Made by a program: the position numbers and the translations under genes. From positions 1 through 64,000 of the forward strand of contig MPUH01000332.1 of assembly GCA_001970955.1 (NCBI GenBank): a stretch of 64,000 bases of DNA, written 5' to 3'. Below are positions 21,668-32,664 of this stretch, in pieces (the first letter of the stretch is position 1; the number at the start of each line of letters is the position of its first letter). The notes beneath the pieces are model-generated. The model saw only the letters and a list, made by a program, of their open reading frames with translations, searched no databases and had not been told where the DNA came from. The stretch comes from Stentor coeruleus. Lineage: Eukaryota; Ciliophora; Heterotrichea; Heterotrichida; Stentoridae.

Positions 21668-22744
21668 TTAAACCTTAGCCTGGAACAACTTTGAAATCCG
21701 TTCTTTAAGTCTGTTGTTTTCCTGAATCAAAGTATCTTTTTCCTTCTTCATTTCACTAAAACCCGTCATCAAACTATTTAATGAAATAGTCTCACCTTCA
21801 TCTAAAATATCAATCGACCCTGTCTTGGCAAAGCTATACTGTGAAATTTGGTTCCCCATAAGTTCTTCACGTTCTCTATATAAGCCTTCAAGTTGAATTT
21901 CCAATTTTTTCAAATACTTTCTTGCTTCATAAAAATCCACCTCATACCGAGCTGCGAATTTTAAATTTTCTTCAGTTTCTTCTTCCATTATACTAATCCG
22001 AGATCTTTTCGATTCAACTGCAGAGCTTAAATTTTCAAGTTCTTTCTCAGCATTCTTCAAGTTTCTAAGAAGTTCTTCTCTAAGAAGTAATTTAGATCTT
22101 AATTGCAAAGCATTTTCAGACAAAAGGTGGTAGTTTTTAATTCTGTCAAAACTTGTACGTTTTTTTTGGTTGAATCGTATTTTTTTTTCTTGAAGTTCTC
22201 TGTTCTCTTCATTGAAAATTTCTAACTCAGCTTTATAATCATTGATTTGTTCTTCAAGAGTATTTGCTGTATCTCTTTGCTCGACACTAAAATTAATATT
22301 TTCTTCACTGTTTCTAAATTGTTGTAATTTGTTATCCTGGAGTTCTTTTAAGTACTCAAATTTTTCTTTCAGTATGTTGATATAGTTTTCAGAATTGAAG
22401 TTTTGAGAGAAAAGACCTTCTATTTCGTGAATTCGCTCTTCTGAAGTGTTGATCATGGTTATAACATTACTAAGTTCATTTGGACTTATTCTTTTAGTAT
22501 CTGATTCTGATATTGAACTACGGATAGCTTTATAGTCTTGTAGTTTTTTTTGAAAGCCTTTGTGTAAATTTATCAAATCTTTGGCGTCCCTGTAATCTGG
22601 ATTCGATTGTTTGTAGCTATTTTTAATTTTTATTTGACTGATTTGATAACTCAAGGATGCCTTTTGCATTAGATAAGCTTTATAGAGCTGGAATTGGGCT
22701 CTTAAATCTACACTGCTAGGCTGTACGTATTTTGGTACAATCAT
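21668..22744 (-). CDS. Unrecognised coiled-coil protein
   Basis: A 358-residue protein that is helical almost throughout. It starts with a short hydrophobic/Pro segment (MIVPKYVQPSSVDLRAQFQ) and then forms long heptad arrays from about residue 30 to 305. A brief non-coiled linker (SFAKTGSIDILDEGETIS) precedes a final leucine-zipper-like helix. No domain is recognised. The start is the canonical ATG preceded by TTATAA. The 1.7-kb upstream region is gene-free. Confidence 0.75.
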   Translation of the reverse strand: MIVPKYVQPSSVDLRAQFQLYKAYLMQKASLSYQISQIKIKNSYKQSNPDYRDAKDLINLHKGFQKKLQDYKAIRSSISESDTKRISPNELSNVITMINTSEERIHEIEGLFSQNFNSENYINILKEKFEYLKELQDNKLQQFRNSEENINFSVEQRDTANTLEEQINDYKAELEIFNEENRELQEKKIRFNQKKRTSFDRIKNYHLLSENALQLRSKLLLREELLRNLKNAEKELENLSSAVESKRSRISIMEEETEENLKFAARYEVDFYEARKYLKKLEIQLEGLYREREELMGNQISQYSFAKTGSIDILDEGETISLNSLMTGFSEMKKEKDTLIQENNRLKERISKLFQAKV

Positions 22745-24480
22745 TTATAATGTGCCAACCATTTAGTCTTATGGTTCTTAAAAAAATAAGATTTTGCTTT
22801 GATATATAGTTACAAGAATAAAGTTGTATAATTTATCATACAAATAATAAATTATTTGATAAAAGTTTATATATTTTATGATATTTATTAAATAGACATA
22901 AAGAAAATATCAGATTTTTTAAAGCTGGTCTAGGATAGGATATTATAAGAGTGGACTGTGTTCAAAGATTTTAATATGCTAATAAGAATATTTTTGTGAA
23001 ATTATCGATTTAGAAACTCAAAATCTTTTTTGGAAATTTGAGTGGAGGGATATGTGTAGAAATTGTTTATACCACTTTGGAAAAAGAAAATATAACAAGG
23101 GCTATCACAATGAAAGTTTATGATGATTGAAGATATTGAATTAAGATCTGAAAAAGAATATTCATTGGAACTGTCTGAAATCTTATATTTTAGTTAGAAA
23201 TAGAACAGTAAAAGCTGGACTTTATTATAGTTCATTTTATTAAAAAGATTAGGATTTATGTTAGGTATATTTTTCAGAATCAAACTTCACTTTTCTAATA
23301 ATAAAACTATTCAAAATTATAAACTACTAAACTGTTTATATTAATCACTATTTAGAAATCGAATTTTCAAATATAATATTCTAAAATCTAACCAAAGCTT
23401 AATAGCGTGGCTATACAATATTTAGAACACTATAGAAATATTTTTTTTAGGCTAATGCAAGTATCAAGTCTAAATAATAATACAAAAATTTCCATAAAAT
23501 AATAAACCAAATCTATATCTAGATTTTAAAAGTTAAGGGAAATTTTATCATCTCTACTTTGAGAAAGGAATCTTAAATTTATAAAATCCCTATTAGAAAC
23601 CTTTCTTTAGTAAAAAATATGTTTGCACTTTATGATTTAAAGTTGACTATAAAATATCGATAAAAAAAAAGAAATATGTAAGGTATGAAACTAGAATACT
23701 TTCAGTTCAAAGAAAAACTTCAAATTTAAAAGGATAAAATAAACGAGAAATTAACTATACTTTTAAAGCATTTCTAAGCAATACGGAAATAGTATTTCAA
23801 GTACAGAAAGTGTTGAAAGTAGTATTGTGAAAAAACTAAAATTTGTTAAGTAATAGGCTTGTGTGGTTAAATGGGCTGGGCTGATTATAAAGCCTATTAT
23901 GATAATAACTTTATGTTCAAGAATTATTTACTACAATTTATAAATATCATGGTAAAAAGATTTATATAATATCAGTTCCCATGAAATCAACTCAAGCATT
24001 AACTATATATAAATTAATTATACTTCAATTGATAATTTTATATAAGGTTAGATATAAGATATAAATATACATACATGATTGTATGATAATAGATAAATTT
24101 ATAATAATTAGGATGTTATAAAGGATTTGTGAATTCTAAAAATATAATATTCTATATCTAAATTTAAAGAGAATTAAGTAAATTATCATGAATTAAAGCT
24201 TATAAATCATTTTTTGACTTAAAAAGCTCTTGAGTTATATAAAAATTAGGAAGCGAAATAAACTATTAAATAGGCGTTATTATAAAAATTAAAATATTAG
24301 ATTCTAGACAAGCAAACATCAAACATTTTGATCTTTGCATACTATTGCTGATATATTTATTGCAAGTTCTATTGTAAACAAGTCTACGAAATGATTTATG
24401 AAGACACAAATCAGGTTCGCATAAATATATTAAGCATCCAATCAAAAGAGGAGCTAATTTCATATGGAAACTCTTAATAA
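22745..24480. other. Long gene-free interval with coding remnants
   Basis: About 1.7 kb between divergent genes, so it should contain two promoters. A 45-codon open stretch at about 22985-23128 encodes a Cys-containing peptide (EWRDMCRNCLYHFGKRKYNK) with no ATG at the front; it may be a decayed gene. A possible piggyBac-like piece lies at 23871-23969 and is listed separately. Nothing else is apparent. Confidence 0.5.
23871..23969 (+). mobile_element. Possible piggyBac-like fragment (weak)
   Basis: A short frame reads YKAYYDNNFMFKNYLLQF, which resembles the piggyBac core motif (vy.DNfFts..Ll..L) around its second catalytic Asp. The preceding codons in the same frame (IGLCG) contain stops. A match of this length can occur by chance, so the call is weak. 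It is included because two better piggyBac remnants lie in the same window. Confidence 0.22.
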
Positions 24481-26109
24481 ATGGCAAGCGCTCAAGGTCA
24501 ATTTCTCGCTTTTGACGAGTTTGGCAGGCCGTTTATTGTGATCCGTGAACAAGGAAACAGAGCTCGTGTAAAAGGACTGCAAGCCCAGCGCGCTAATATC
24601 AGTGCAGCAAGGGCAGTATCCAGCCTCCTACGCACAAGTTTAGGACCAAAAGGCATGGACAAAATCTTAGTTTCACAAGACGGAGACATAACAATCACAA
24701 ACGATGGGGCAACAATCTTAGACAAAATGGATGTCAAACATCAAGTCGCAAAACTTCTTGTAGAACTTTCTCAGTCTCAAGATAGTGAAATTGGTGATGG
24801 AACCACAGGAGTGGTCATTTTAGCTGGAGCTTTATTAGAATCAGCATTAAGCTTATTAGATAAAGGCTTACATCCTTTAAGGATATGTGATGGTTTTGAA
24901 CGTGCCTGTGATATTGCAGTAAGACATCTTGAAGCAACATCTGAAATGATTGATGTATTTGCTAATAATAATGAACTACTTAAAAAAGCTGCTGTCACAT
25001 GCCTTTGTAGTAAAGTAGTGTCAAGTCATCAAGAAGAACTTGCAGCTATAGCAACAGAAGCTGTACTTGATGTGGCTGATATCAAAAGAAAAGATGTGAA
25101 CTTTGAACATATCAAAGTTGAAGGAAAACCTGGGGGAAATCTTGAAGACACCTGCTTAATAAGAGGGATTGTTATTGACAAAGATATGTCACACCCTCAG
25201 ATGGCAAAAGTTGTAAATGATGCTAAAATTGCTATACTCACATGTCCATTTGAGCCACCAAAGCCAAAAACTAAGCATAAATTAGAAATTTCCAATGCTG
25301 AAGATTACAGAAAACTCTATGAACAAGAACAGCAATACTTTGTCAAAATGATTGAAGATGTTAAAAACTCAGGATGTAATCTTGTCATATGTCAATGGGG
25401 CTTTGATGATGAAGCAAATTATTTATTACATGCAAACAAACTTCCTGCTATTCGATGGGTTGGTGGTGTAGAGATTGAATTGATTGCAATGGCCACTGGT
25501 GCTCGTATTGTCCCTAGATTTTCTGAACTTTCAAATGATAAACTTGGTAGAGCAGCTTCTGTTAGAGAGATTGGTTTTGGAACTACTGATGATAAGATGA
25601 TTATTATAGAAGGATGTGCTAATACTAGTGCAGTAACAATTTTAGTTCGAGGTGGAAATAAGATGATTGTTGATGAGGCTAAAAGATGTCTTCATGATGC
25701 TTTATGTGTTGTTAGAAATCTTATAAAAGAATCACGAGTTGTATATGGAGGTGGTTGTGCTGAACTTATGGCTTCAATTGAAATAACAAAATTAGTTGAC
25801 CTAGAGCCAACAATTGAACAATATGCTATGAGAGGATTTGCAGACGCTCTTGAAGATATTTCGAATGCACTTGCTGAAAACTCTGGTTTGAATCCGATAG
25901 AAACTACTACTTGGCTTAAGAATGAAATGAAAAAGGACCCGAGTAAGAGATTTGGTGTAGATTGTAATGGGGTTGGAACTAATGATATGAAAGAGTTGAA
26001 TATATATGAAAGTTTACAAAGCAAAGTACAACAATTACAGTTAGCAACTCAGGTAGTCAGAATGATACTCAAAATTGATGATGTATTTGCCCCAAGTGAA
26101 TACTCTTAA
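24481..26109 (+). CDS. CCT5: T-complex protein 1 subunit epsilon (CCT5 chaperonin)
   Basis: A 542-residue group II chaperonin subunit. The N-terminus [15 protein letters not shown] and [12 protein letters not shown] is characteristic of the epsilon subunit. Nucleotide-binding motifs are present: [20 protein letters not shown] and GDGTTGVV. The apical domain and the C-terminal VYGGGCAEL motif are intact. CCT is a two-ring hetero-octamer that folds tubulin and actin in the cytosol, a heavy demand in a ciliate. Single exon, length as expected; TAATAA-like sequence directly precedes the ATG. Confidence 0.98.
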   Translation: MASAQGQFLAFDEFGRPFIVIREQGNRARVKGLQAQRANISAARAVSSLLRTSLGPKGMDKILVSQDGDITITNDGATILDKMDVKHQVAKLLVELSQSQDSEIGDGTTGVVILAGALLESALSLLDKGLHPLRICDGFERACDIAVRHLEATSEMIDVFANNNELLKKAAVTCLCSKVVSSHQEELAAIATEAVLDVADIKRKDVNFEHIKVEGKPGGNLEDTCLIRGIVIDKDMSHPQMAKVVNDAKIAILTCPFEPPKPKTKHKLEISNAEDYRKLYEQEQQYFVKMIEDVKNSGCNLVICQWGFDDEANYLLHANKLPAIRWVGGVEIELIAMATGARIVPRFSELSNDKLGRAASVREIGFGTTDDKMIIIEGCANTSAVTILVRGGNKMIVDEAKRCLHDALCVVRNLIKESRVVYGGGCAELMASIEITKLVDLEPTIEQYAMRGFADALEDISNALAENSGLNPIETTTWLKNEMKKDPSKRFGVDCNGVGTNDMKELNIYESLQSKVQQLQLATQVVRMILKIDDVFAPSEYS

Positions 26110-26449
26110 GTATTAATATTCTTTATAGTATTTCTTAGTTTATAAAACTGTTTTTAAAGTTTTTGATGAAAAATAATCATATTGTTTTGATTTAAGAAAA
26201 TTTATTTATTTCAAAAGCTAGCTTGTTTGTATTTTAGTTTTTTCTTGATTCGGAGTTAATTTTTTATTAATAGTCCAAGGTGTTATTTCAAAAGATTTTA
26301 TTTAAAAGTATTTGAACAAGTTAAATAGGTTATTCCCTTATTAAATAATATTAGTAATACTTTTTGATAAGGTGTTTTGCAATGATTTATATAAAAACTA
26401 AATTCGTCTATCATTCTAAAACTCTTAATTAAAAAAAATTATAAGTTAG
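26110..26449. other. Convergent gene-free interval
   Basis: 340 bp between the 3' ends of CCT5 and the zinc-finger gene. Only A/T-rich sequence with poly-A/T runs, no recognisable element. Confidence 0.6.
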
Positions 26450-26815
26450 CTAGTCCATATTCATTGAAGAAGAAGATTTTTTAACTTCTTTAGTCATTCC
26501 AGCTGCTCTTTCTGCCTCTTCATGAGAATAAGGTACTTCTTTGAGTTCCTTTAACCTCTTTTTATGGGGTTTGCTCTTCAGATGATCTTGCAATGAATGA
26601 GAATTTATAAAGTATCTGGAGCATTCAACACAATAAAATTGTCCTTGTCCCGGAAGATCTTCATCCTTTTCTTGAGTTTTAAGCTTGATTGCTTTCTCAG
26701 GTTTAAGATCAGCATGGATTTGATCAATATCTTTAGCATAATGCTTCAGCTTTACTTGCTTATGAGTATCTTTATTCATTGCTGTCTTCTTTTTTCTCTT
26801 CTGAGGCTTCCCCAT
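26450..26815 (-). CDS. BUD20/ZNF593-type zinc-finger protein
   Basis: A 121-residue basic protein: [10 protein letters not shown] at the start, a central [29 protein letters not shown] zinc finger (C2H2 of the U1/JAZ type, split here at C-x2-C and H-x5-H), and a [12 protein letters not shown] tail. These three blocks match the Bud20 (yeast) / ZNF593 (human) family, which rides on pre-60S ribosomal particles and helps export them from the nucleus. The length fits the family. It is the best small-gene call in this region. Confidence 0.93.
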   Translation of the reverse strand: MGKPQKRKKKTAMNKDTHKQVKLKHYAKDIDQIHADLKPEKAIKLKTQEKDEDLPGQGQFYCVECSRYFINSHSLQDHLKSKPHKKRLKELKEVPYSHEEAERAAGMTKEVKKSSSSMNMD

Positions 26816-27543
26816 TTATTTTTATATACCAAGATAAATTTACTCATACCTAATTCGCATAAAGTTTTATTATTAACCAGAAGACTCTTATTATTTATTA
26901 ATTAAACTTAGGTTTTGATATTTTACAAAAGATTTCTTTTAGAAATTTTCTTGACCTTTGAATCTACTTTCTTTATAACATAAAAATTATATTAAAATTG
27001 TTTTCATCAAATAACTCATATTGCGTTTACGTAAATATTTTACAGAGTTTATAGAAGATTTATTTTGTAAACTTATATGATGGTATTTTATTTGATTAAC
27101 AGTTTGTCCCTTAGGCTGTTTTGCTCTTTGATAAGATTGTGTATTTTGTTGTTAAAGCTAATGGTTTCATAAAATAATGCTTTTCTATATTGTTAAATAA
27201 TAGACTTAAATTTCTGATTTACTCTTTGCTATGAGCTTAATGGCTATAAGCTTGTGGCAAAAGAGAAGTTTTAGGCTCAGAATTTTTTTTGAACTCTAAG
27301 AGAAGGCCTTTACAAAGAGTCAAATTGTTATAAGTCCGATTCCGTGTATTTTTGAACTTGTGTCCAGGAATACTAAAGTTATTAGATTTGCAGCGATAAT
27401 TTGTAAATTTGTTATAGAATGAGTGTACTTTTACTTTAGGGTTGGATGAGCTGGTGTCCTTTGAAAATATGACTTTCCCTAGCAATCGCACAAAATTACT
27501 CGATTTTTTGCGAAAACATTAAAATTTATCACTAACTATAAAA
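26816..27543. other. Gene-free interval with one doubtful small open frame
   Basis: 728 bp. On the minus strand 27237-27491 is open for 84 codons (Lys/Asn/Ser-rich, contains FSIPGHKFKNTRNRTYNN) but has no ATG at its beginning and no 15/16-nt intron that would supply one. I leave it uncalled. No other element is visible. Confidence 0.5.
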
Positions 27544-27981
27544 TTATTCTATGGTGTATTCAACTTCTGATATATTGTTTCCTTTTTTCACTATAAAATC
27601 AAAGTTTTCCTGAGCAACTTCGATTTTCCCCCATTCATTTGTTTTGAGTCTAATGAAAGCATCATTTTTCATTTCCACAAATCCATTTCTTACATATACT
27701 GAAGTATCATCTCTTAGTTGTTGCAGAAGAGAATTATCATTAACAAATACTATTACGCTTCCAGTGTTATCACCCATAAGCACTTCACGATTGTTATTTG
27801 ACCCTAAAGTGATTACTTTTAGTTTTATGTTGATACCTCCCATTTCTGGACAAATTTCTTCAACAGTTTTGAAAATGGGCTTGCGAACTTCAACAGAGTG
27901 AGAAAAATCTCCTCTTCTCCCACCTCTGTCTCTGAATCCTCTGTTTCTACCTCTGCCTCTTCCACGACGATTTGATTCCAT
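27544..27981 (-). CDS. OB-fold single-stranded nucleic-acid-binding protein (SOSS-B-like)
   Basis: A 145-residue protein. The first 25 residues are an RGG-type Arg/Gly segment (RRGRGRGRNRGFRDRGGRRG), which binds RNA or ssDNA. An OB fold follows: the beta strands around GGINIKLKVITLG, the hallmark MGDNTGSVIVFVND, and LRDDTSVYVRNGFVEM. The spacing resembles SOSS-B1/B2 (NABP2/1), which bind ssDNA at breaks; the SOSS C-tail is missing and the RGG part is at the other end. An RNA-binding role is equally possible. Shares a 302-bp divergent promoter region with CCDC40. Confidence 0.75.
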   Translation of the reverse strand: MESNRRGRGRGRNRGFRDRGGRRGDFSHSVEVRKPIFKTVEEICPEMGGINIKLKVITLGSNNNREVLMGDNTGSVIVFVNDNSLLQQLRDDTSVYVRNGFVEMKNDAFIRLKTNEWGKIEVAQENFDFIVKKGNNISEVEYTIE

Positions 27982-28283
27982 TTTTATATCTAAGTGAAAA
28001 TAATAGATTTTTAGTATCTAAGTTAAAAGTATTCTTATGATGAATACTTATTTTTTAATAATAACCTAATATTTTTCATAGTAAAATCTAGGTTTAAAGA
28101 AGTTCAAATAATTTTATGTTGTTATTAAGAGTTAAAAACTAAACATTCAAATAATCCACAAATAAAAAAAGAACCAAAATATAATCCCTGATATTTGTCA
28201 CAACTTTAAATATCTAAAATTAACCCGAAAAACCATATAAGTTCTTATTTTATTTCTAATAAACAAGTTATAATTCGAATAAA
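27982..28283. promoter_or_regulatory. Divergent promoter region (OB-fold protein / CCDC40)
   Basis: 302 bp between divergent ATGs, so both promoters must lie here unless they extend into coding DNA. TATAAAA lies directly before the leftward ATG and GAATAAA before the rightward ATG. No other motif stands out. Confidence 0.4.
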
Positions 28284-30902
28284 ATGGATGAAGAGGATAA
28301 CCGGTACGAAGATGAGGATGACAACTATTTCGAAAACCTCCAAGAAGTGCAGCATCTTCCAGCAGACCATCCTTTGATGATACCACTCCAGAATGCTCTT
28401 AAAACCCAGCTTACCAAAGAACTAGAACGAGTCGATCTAAATCTCCGAGAAAAAGAAGAGCATTTGAAAAAACTTAGAAGAAACAGAGAAGATGTTGGTG
28501 TTCAGCTTTATAGTGTACAACAACAACTAGCGAAATTACAAATGAACTATGAGAAGACCCGCGACAATTACAATATCATAAAAAAATACCGGGAAGAAGC
28601 AGAGGAACAACTAGAATCTTTAGACGAAGACTATAACAAAAAGAAAAACGAAGTTGATGAGCAGAAGAAAAAAGTGAATAAAGCTCAAGATGAACTAAAT
28701 CAGATTAACCGCACACTTAGACAAGTAGAAGAATACAATCAACAAATGAAAAGTGAAATAGCCTTAAGTCGTAGAATAACTTATCGAGCTGAAGAAGCTG
28801 TGACAAATCTAGAAAAGGAAAAAAAGAAACAGGATATTCTTATAGATCACATGAATGAAGAGATTAAAAAACTCACAGATCAAAAAAATCTGATTGAAGC
28901 ACAACTGAGGTCTCAAAAGGAACAGACTGAAACTGCTCAGGAAACTTTGAGAGATGCTGCAGAACAACTTGAGAAAATCCAATTAAGTAAGAAAGATTTA
29001 TTAGCTGAATGGAAGTATTATTATTTGGTTATGCAACAATGTGATAGTAAATTACAAGAATTAGAAGAAGGGATATCTAAACAGAGGGAACAAGAATCAA
29101 ATATTGATTCTGAACTTAGAGGATATCAACAGTTGATAAAAAAAGAAAATGAAAATTATGAAAAACTCTTAGAAGAACATGAAACTTATAAAGCAGAATT
29201 AGAACAATTAGAAAAGAATAGTTTGAATTTTAAAGAACAAAGAAAATATTATGAGGAACAAGAACGTATGTTAAAAGGATCTAAAAAAGCAACAGAAAAA
29301 GAAATTTCTAATATGGACGCAAAGAAAAAAGGTATTGAAGAAGAACTTGCAACTATAGAGAAAAATATTATGAGGCTTCATAACGAAACCCAAAAACTTA
29401 TTCTAGATATAATTAACAATTTAAGCGAAAAAACAACTATAGAAAAAAGTTCAAACAATTTAGCTAAACAGGCTGAAAGGCTTCAAGGAGATATCGGAGA
29501 AAAAAATGCTGAAATTGAATCAGTGAAAAATGATATTATTAGAGTAAAAATGGATGTTTTACATACTGAACAAGGTTTGGAAATGCTACAAGAAAAAAAG
29601 TCTGAGATTGAAAAAGAACTTTCAGAAAAAGAAGATCTGCTTAAGAAATTTGAAAAAACAATCAGCACAAACCATGATGAATTAAAAAAGAAACAATTAA
29701 TGGTAGATAGGTTGAATAAAGAAAAAGATAAATTAGAAAAATCAATCACTGATGAAAGTTCAGGACCTTGGGAAGCACGTTTGAATCATTTAGAACGAAC
29801 AATAGCTGAAAAAGAAACGGCGATTAGTAGGATGGAGAGAGATTGGATATCTTTACAAACAAGAATGGTTGAAAAGGAAAATGAAATACAGAAAGTTCAA
29901 GCTGATAATGGGGATTTAAGAACAAAATTAACAATTTTAGAACAAAGAAAACTTCGTCTTAGTGCCACTGTTTCATCTGTACAGAAAGAAACTCAAGAAG
30001 TAGAAAACTCATTAAAATCTTTACGTAACGACATGAATCGAATTAATGTTTTATTGGATAAAAATAGAGAAAGTCATAAAATACTTGAAGATGAAACAAG
30101 GCATTTAGAGAAAGATTTTGTTGACAGACTTAAAGAATTAGAAAGAGAAACTATTACAATTGATGAAGAAATTGAAGTAGTGAAAAGAGAAAAAGAGCAA
30201 GTTCTTGAAGAAATAGTTGAAAGTGAAAGGCAGATTTTGCTTTGGGAAAGGAAAATTCAACTAGAAAAGGAAATGCAAATGACGATTGATCCTAATGTTG
30301 GTCAGAAAGAAATGCAAGATATGAAAAAAGAAATCCATCGAATGAAACTTAAGTTAGAAAGTTTAGAACAGAAACAAACAAAACTCATGAAATCAATGAC
30401 AAGTGCTGTTAATAAAAGAGAGACTATTCAATTAAAATATCAACCAAAAGCTGATAAAGGCAAGGTAGGAGCATCTATGGGTAAGCAAATTTCTAATCTA
30501 AAAAACACTTTAAAGCATACAACCCAAAATACTTCACAAGTTGATAATTCAGTTGCCCAAAGACGTGAAGAATTATCACAACTTACTCAAGAAATTAACC
30601 AAACTAAAGAAACACTTGATGAAATACAAGAAAAAGCTGATATGATTAATGTTGAAATCAGTTCGCTTAAATTAGAAAAACAAGCTAATCTTTGGAATAT
30701 AACAAAATATCAAACATATGCGAAAATTTACTCTCAAGTCGCGGAGGGCAAGTTCAAACCTTCAGCCCGTGAGGAAACTATGGTTAAAGAGATTGAAGAG
30801 GAAAGAAGGTTGTTTAATACTGTGAATTCAGCTCTTAATGAGATAGCCAGCCAAAGACCAGAATTTCATGTTTTGTTTGAAAAAGTTATCAATTGGGAAT
30901 AA
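28284..30902 (+). CDS. CCDC40: CCDC40 (FAP172) axonemal ruler subunit
   Basis: An 872-residue coiled-coil protein. The identification rests on the C-terminal third: IVESERQILLWERKIQLEKE, then QKEMQDMKKEIHRMKLKLE and KSMTSAVNKRETI, which match the corresponding blocks of CCDC40 almost residue for residue. The terminus (EIASQRPEFHVLFEKV) matches DEYPQFQEALHKV of the human protein. CCDC40 dimerises with CCDC39 into a 96-nm ruler along the doublet microtubules and sets the attachment of radial spokes and inner dynein arms. The acidic N-terminus (MDEEDNRYEDEDDNYFE) and the ADHPLM block are also family features. CCDC39 is not in the window. Confidence 0.93.
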   Translation: MDEEDNRYEDEDDNYFENLQEVQHLPADHPLMIPLQNALKTQLTKELERVDLNLREKEEHLKKLRRNREDVGVQLYSVQQQLAKLQMNYEKTRDNYNIIKKYREEAEEQLESLDEDYNKKKNEVDEQKKKVNKAQDELNQINRTLRQVEEYNQQMKSEIALSRRITYRAEEAVTNLEKEKKKQDILIDHMNEEIKKLTDQKNLIEAQLRSQKEQTETAQETLRDAAEQLEKIQLSKKDLLAEWKYYYLVMQQCDSKLQELEEGISKQREQESNIDSELRGYQQLIKKENENYEKLLEEHETYKAELEQLEKNSLNFKEQRKYYEEQERMLKGSKKATEKEISNMDAKKKGIEEELATIEKNIMRLHNETQKLILDIINNLSEKTTIEKSSNNLAKQAERLQGDIGEKNAEIESVKNDIIRVKMDVLHTEQGLEMLQEKKSEIEKELSEKEDLLKKFEKTISTNHDELKKKQLMVDRLNKEKDKLEKSITDESSGPWEARLNHLERTIAEKETAISRMERDWISLQTRMVEKENEIQKVQADNGDLRTKLTILEQRKLRLSATVSSVQKETQEVENSLKSLRNDMNRINVLLDKNRESHKILEDETRHLEKDFVDRLKELERETITIDEEIEVVKREKEQVLEEIVESERQILLWERKIQLEKEMQMTIDPNVGQKEMQDMKKEIHRMKLKLESLEQKQTKLMKSMTSAVNKRETIQLKYQPKADKGKVGASMGKQISNLKNTLKHTTQNTSQVDNSVAQRREELSQLTQEINQTKETLDEIQEKADMINVEISSLKLEKQANLWNITKYQTYAKIYSQVAEGKFKPSAREETMVKEIEEERRLFNTVNSALNEIASQRPEFHVLFEKVINWE

Positions 30903-31187
30903 ATAGTTAATTTCAATTATAATCGTATTTCTTCTTTAAAAGTTATATTGATTTTATTGTTTCTATGGGGTTACATATAAAAATCATTTTAGTTTAAGGG
31001 AATGCAAGTATAATAAATTATAAGTAATTAACTTTAAACAGTAATTTTAATTAGATTCAATTTAGTTAGAATCATATTTTATCAATTTTTTTTGTTTATA
31101 AAAAGCTTAAAGTATTTAAATTCACTATCAGATTATAATAAAATTATATTTTACCATAGAGGAAATTGAATAAAAAATATCTATTTT

Positions 31188-32012
31188 TTAAAAAATATTG
31201 CAGCATTCATTCCTTTCTTTAGGTTTTTCTGATATTCTTTCAATCTGACGTGCTGAAATGTATTTTAAAAGTACTGAGTCTCCCGAACCTGCAAGCATTA
31301 TATTTGTATCTTTAAAGCATGGAATATATTTATTACATGTCATCTCTATATTTTTATCTTTACTCAAAATAGCTTTCATAAAAACCCTATCATCCCCATT
31401 GTCAATAAATTTGATTTTCATATCCACAAAATCATTATAAACTTCATCACTTTTCATAGAAATTTCAGGAAATTCTTGTTTTTTCAAAAACTTGAAGTTA
31501 TTTTGTTTACCTATATTTGCCCCAAATATTAAAAACACTCTTTGACTATCTTGTTCTTTTTTGATTTTACAAATAGCAATATCTGGATCTTTAACCCCTG
31601 ATCCTCTAGTAACAATCCAAAATGTTGAGTCTCCAACAAGTCTAAAACTGATTTTTAATTCACATGCCAAGCTTTGTAAAGTTATTGTTGACTTTGATCT
31701 TAGAATACTAGAACGTAATTGAAGACCATTTACTGAGAGTTCAAGATTTACAGGCATCCAATTTCCTCTAACTTCTGTTGGACTTTCTGCAGAACCTGAG
31801 TAAAATTCAGCAATTTCCCAGGAATCGTATTGACTAGATTGTTTACCAAAAGTATCTGAGAGAATTGTTTTGTTTATTAAGTGTCTTTCTTCTTTCAGTT
31901 TTGCTAAGAAGTTTTCTTGCTGCCTTTTTAGAGGATCCATTTGTTTTTCAATTTGCCTACGCATGAATATTTCTTGGGGAAAAAACTCTTGTTTGTCCTC
32001 TTCGAGCTTCAT
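31188..32012 (-). CDS. Unknown protein with C-terminal Cys motif, possibly prenylated
   Basis: A 274-residue protein. A short helical N-terminus is followed by a probably globular beta-rich domain (about residues 65-200; NWMPVNLELSVNGLQLRSS, RLVGDSTFWIVTRGSG) that could be PH-like, although I cannot align it to a family. The protein ends ECCNIF: the last four residues CNIF fit the CaaX pattern loosely (Phe at X favours geranylgeranylation), with a second Cys before it that could be palmitoylated. It converges with CCDC40 (285 bp between stops). Confidence 0.7.
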   Translation of the reverse strand: MKLEEDKQEFFPQEIFMRRQIEKQMDPLKRQQENFLAKLKEERHLINKTILSDTFGKQSSQYDSWEIAEFYSGSAESPTEVRGNWMPVNLELSVNGLQLRSSILRSKSTITLQSLACELKISFRLVGDSTFWIVTRGSGVKDPDIAICKIKKEQDSQRVFLIFGANIGKQNNFKFLKKQEFPEISMKSDEVYNDFVDMKIKFIDNGDDRVFMKAILSKDKNIEMTCNKYIPCFKDTNIMLAGSGDSVLLKYISARQIERISEKPKERNECCNIF

Positions 32013-32664
32013 CTTTGTATGATAGTAAAAAACGAATACTTTAAGGGAAATTAGAGGTAGTAAAAAAGAAAATAGGAAATTTATATAGGATATAGGTAAT
32101 TATTGATAGTATATTGTTTAAAATATAAATAGTTTATATGCATTTTGTTAAGTTAGTGAAGATTTGGTAGGAAAGGTTGTTGAATTTGGTAATAATACTT
32201 TGTAACAATATAAAATTATGAATTATTTATAAAGTAAAAATCAATATCTATTTTAGCAGTATAAACCAAGTAAAGATTATAAATATTAGGATAAAAGTTG
32301 ATTAAAACATAAAGAAAATCTCAATTTTTACAGATTTATAACTAAAAGCATATGCGAAACTTAATTTGAATATATCGATGCAAATTTCTAAGCCCTTAGT
32401 TTTCTCATAAATATCCACATAATCATAATAAATACAATTATAAACACTAACTTATCACTTATATAATTTCTAATAAACTAAAATTTTATCCAAAACATTC
32501 AGCTTAACAATTTATCCACCGTTAAAAGTTGATTTTTCTATCACTTTTCCTTGAGCCACCAAAAAAAAACTTTAAAGCTCGTCTAATCACATAAAAAATT
32601 CTTATTCTCTTTAATTCCAAAAAAAATTCAACTAATCTTAATCAACATTTCTTTATTTATTAAA
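32013..32664. other. Gene-free interval
   Basis: 652 bp between two leftward genes; it should hold the promoter of the lipidation-motif gene near 32013. AT-rich, no motif, repeat or open frame of note. Confidence 0.6.

Noticed and set aside
22985-23128. 45-codon Cys-containing open stretch
   Set aside because: No ATG, no intron to connect it to other frames, and no family recognised; kept only as a remark in the interval.
27237-27491. 84-codon open frame on the minus strand
   Set aside because: No ATG at its beginning, no 15/16-nt intron that supplies one (the only nearby GT..AG is 21 nt and leads to the wrong frame), and no similarity recognised.
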